Origin: an uncultured Thermogutta sp.
GTDB lineage: Bacteria; Planctomycetota; Planctomycetia; Pirellulales; Thermoguttaceae
DNA length: 64,000 nucleotides
Assembly (NCBI GenBank): GCA_937128505.1
Contig: CAKZMM010000035.1
Location: forward strand, 62,001-126,000
Direction: 5' to 3'
Shown here: piece by piece, positions 63,958-64,000 of the stretch
Position numbering within the stretch: position 1 is the first letter of the stretch
Layout of the letters: each line of letters begins with the position of its first letter
Notes under the pieces: generated by a model
Told to the model about the DNA's origin: nothing
Seen by the model: the letters and a program-made list of their open reading frames with translations, nothing else
Database searches by the model: none
Translations under genes and position numbers: made by a program

Positions 63958-64000
63958 GGCAGTATCCCCGTAGAAGGTTAAGGTATTGGCTGGGACTTGC

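Overview
The window looks like chromosomal DNA of a planctomycete, most likely one related to thermophilic Thermogutta/Pirellula-type lineages; the assignment is inferred from gene content. Pointers are an oversized SecA (1229 residues), DUF1080, PQQ-propeller and sialidase-like exported proteins, a discoidin/PD40 protein with two CxxCH motifs, many lipoprotein or Sec signal peptides, single genes or short operons on both strands, few clear Shine-Dalgarno sites, and long gene-free stretches (about a quarter of the window). I see no rRNA, tRNA, CRISPR array, insertion sequence or prophage.

Layout. 1-636: 5' part of a UDP-sugar pyrophosphorylase (minus). 637-2831: gene-free. 2832-6521: secA (plus). 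6822-12298: minus-strand genes for a large membrane protein, MazG-like hydrolase, anchored SNase nuclease, zinc-ribbon protein and FdxA-type ferredoxin. 13323-15273: NUDIX hydrolase (plus), overlapping tail to tail with an exported protein carrying a C-x4-CH motif. 16646-32368: a minus-strand type IV pilus/type II secretion-like locus, read from its 5' end as coiled-coil protein, pseudopilin, PilM, PilN, PilO, PilP/GspC-like, secretin, TPR lipoprotein, histidine kinase, response regulator, STAS protein, GspE/PilB ATPase, GspF/PilC. 33828-37204: FabZ-like dehydratase, rhomboid protease, PQQ propeller protein. 39022-41376: an isolated STAND-type P-loop NTPase with a DUF4062/TEP1-like N-terminus. 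42239-49621: 2-Cys peroxiredoxin, HAD phosphatase, DUF486 protein, ACT-domain plus PFL/UPF0210 pair, M50 protease. 51078-54003: DUF1080 protein, Cys-rich lipoprotein, MntP. 54623-59001: a NuoE-NuoF fusion followed by a NuoG/GltD-like flavoprotein lacking the NAD(P)-binding domain. 59529-63957: sialidase-like protein and a large discoidin/PD40/cytochrome-like protein.

How the genes fit together. The 16646-32368 locus contains the assembly platform, inner-membrane alignment complex, outer-membrane secretin with a lipoprotein of pilotin-like position, one pseudopilin and the extension ATPase. No retraction ATPase or prepilin peptidase is present here, and a complete kinase/receiver/STAS signalling set sits inside it. 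The NuoEF-fusion and flavoprotein pair looks like a soluble NADH-linked electron-transfer complex without a recognisable terminal hydrogenase or dehydrogenase. The STAND NTPase is the best candidate for an undescribed sensing or defence protein.

The gene-free DNA carries many short two-copy direct repeats (10-27 bp; tandem, or offset by about 60 bp) and several strong hairpins. Strand, coordinates and motifs were read from the sequence; family names are recognition from memory, with no database search.
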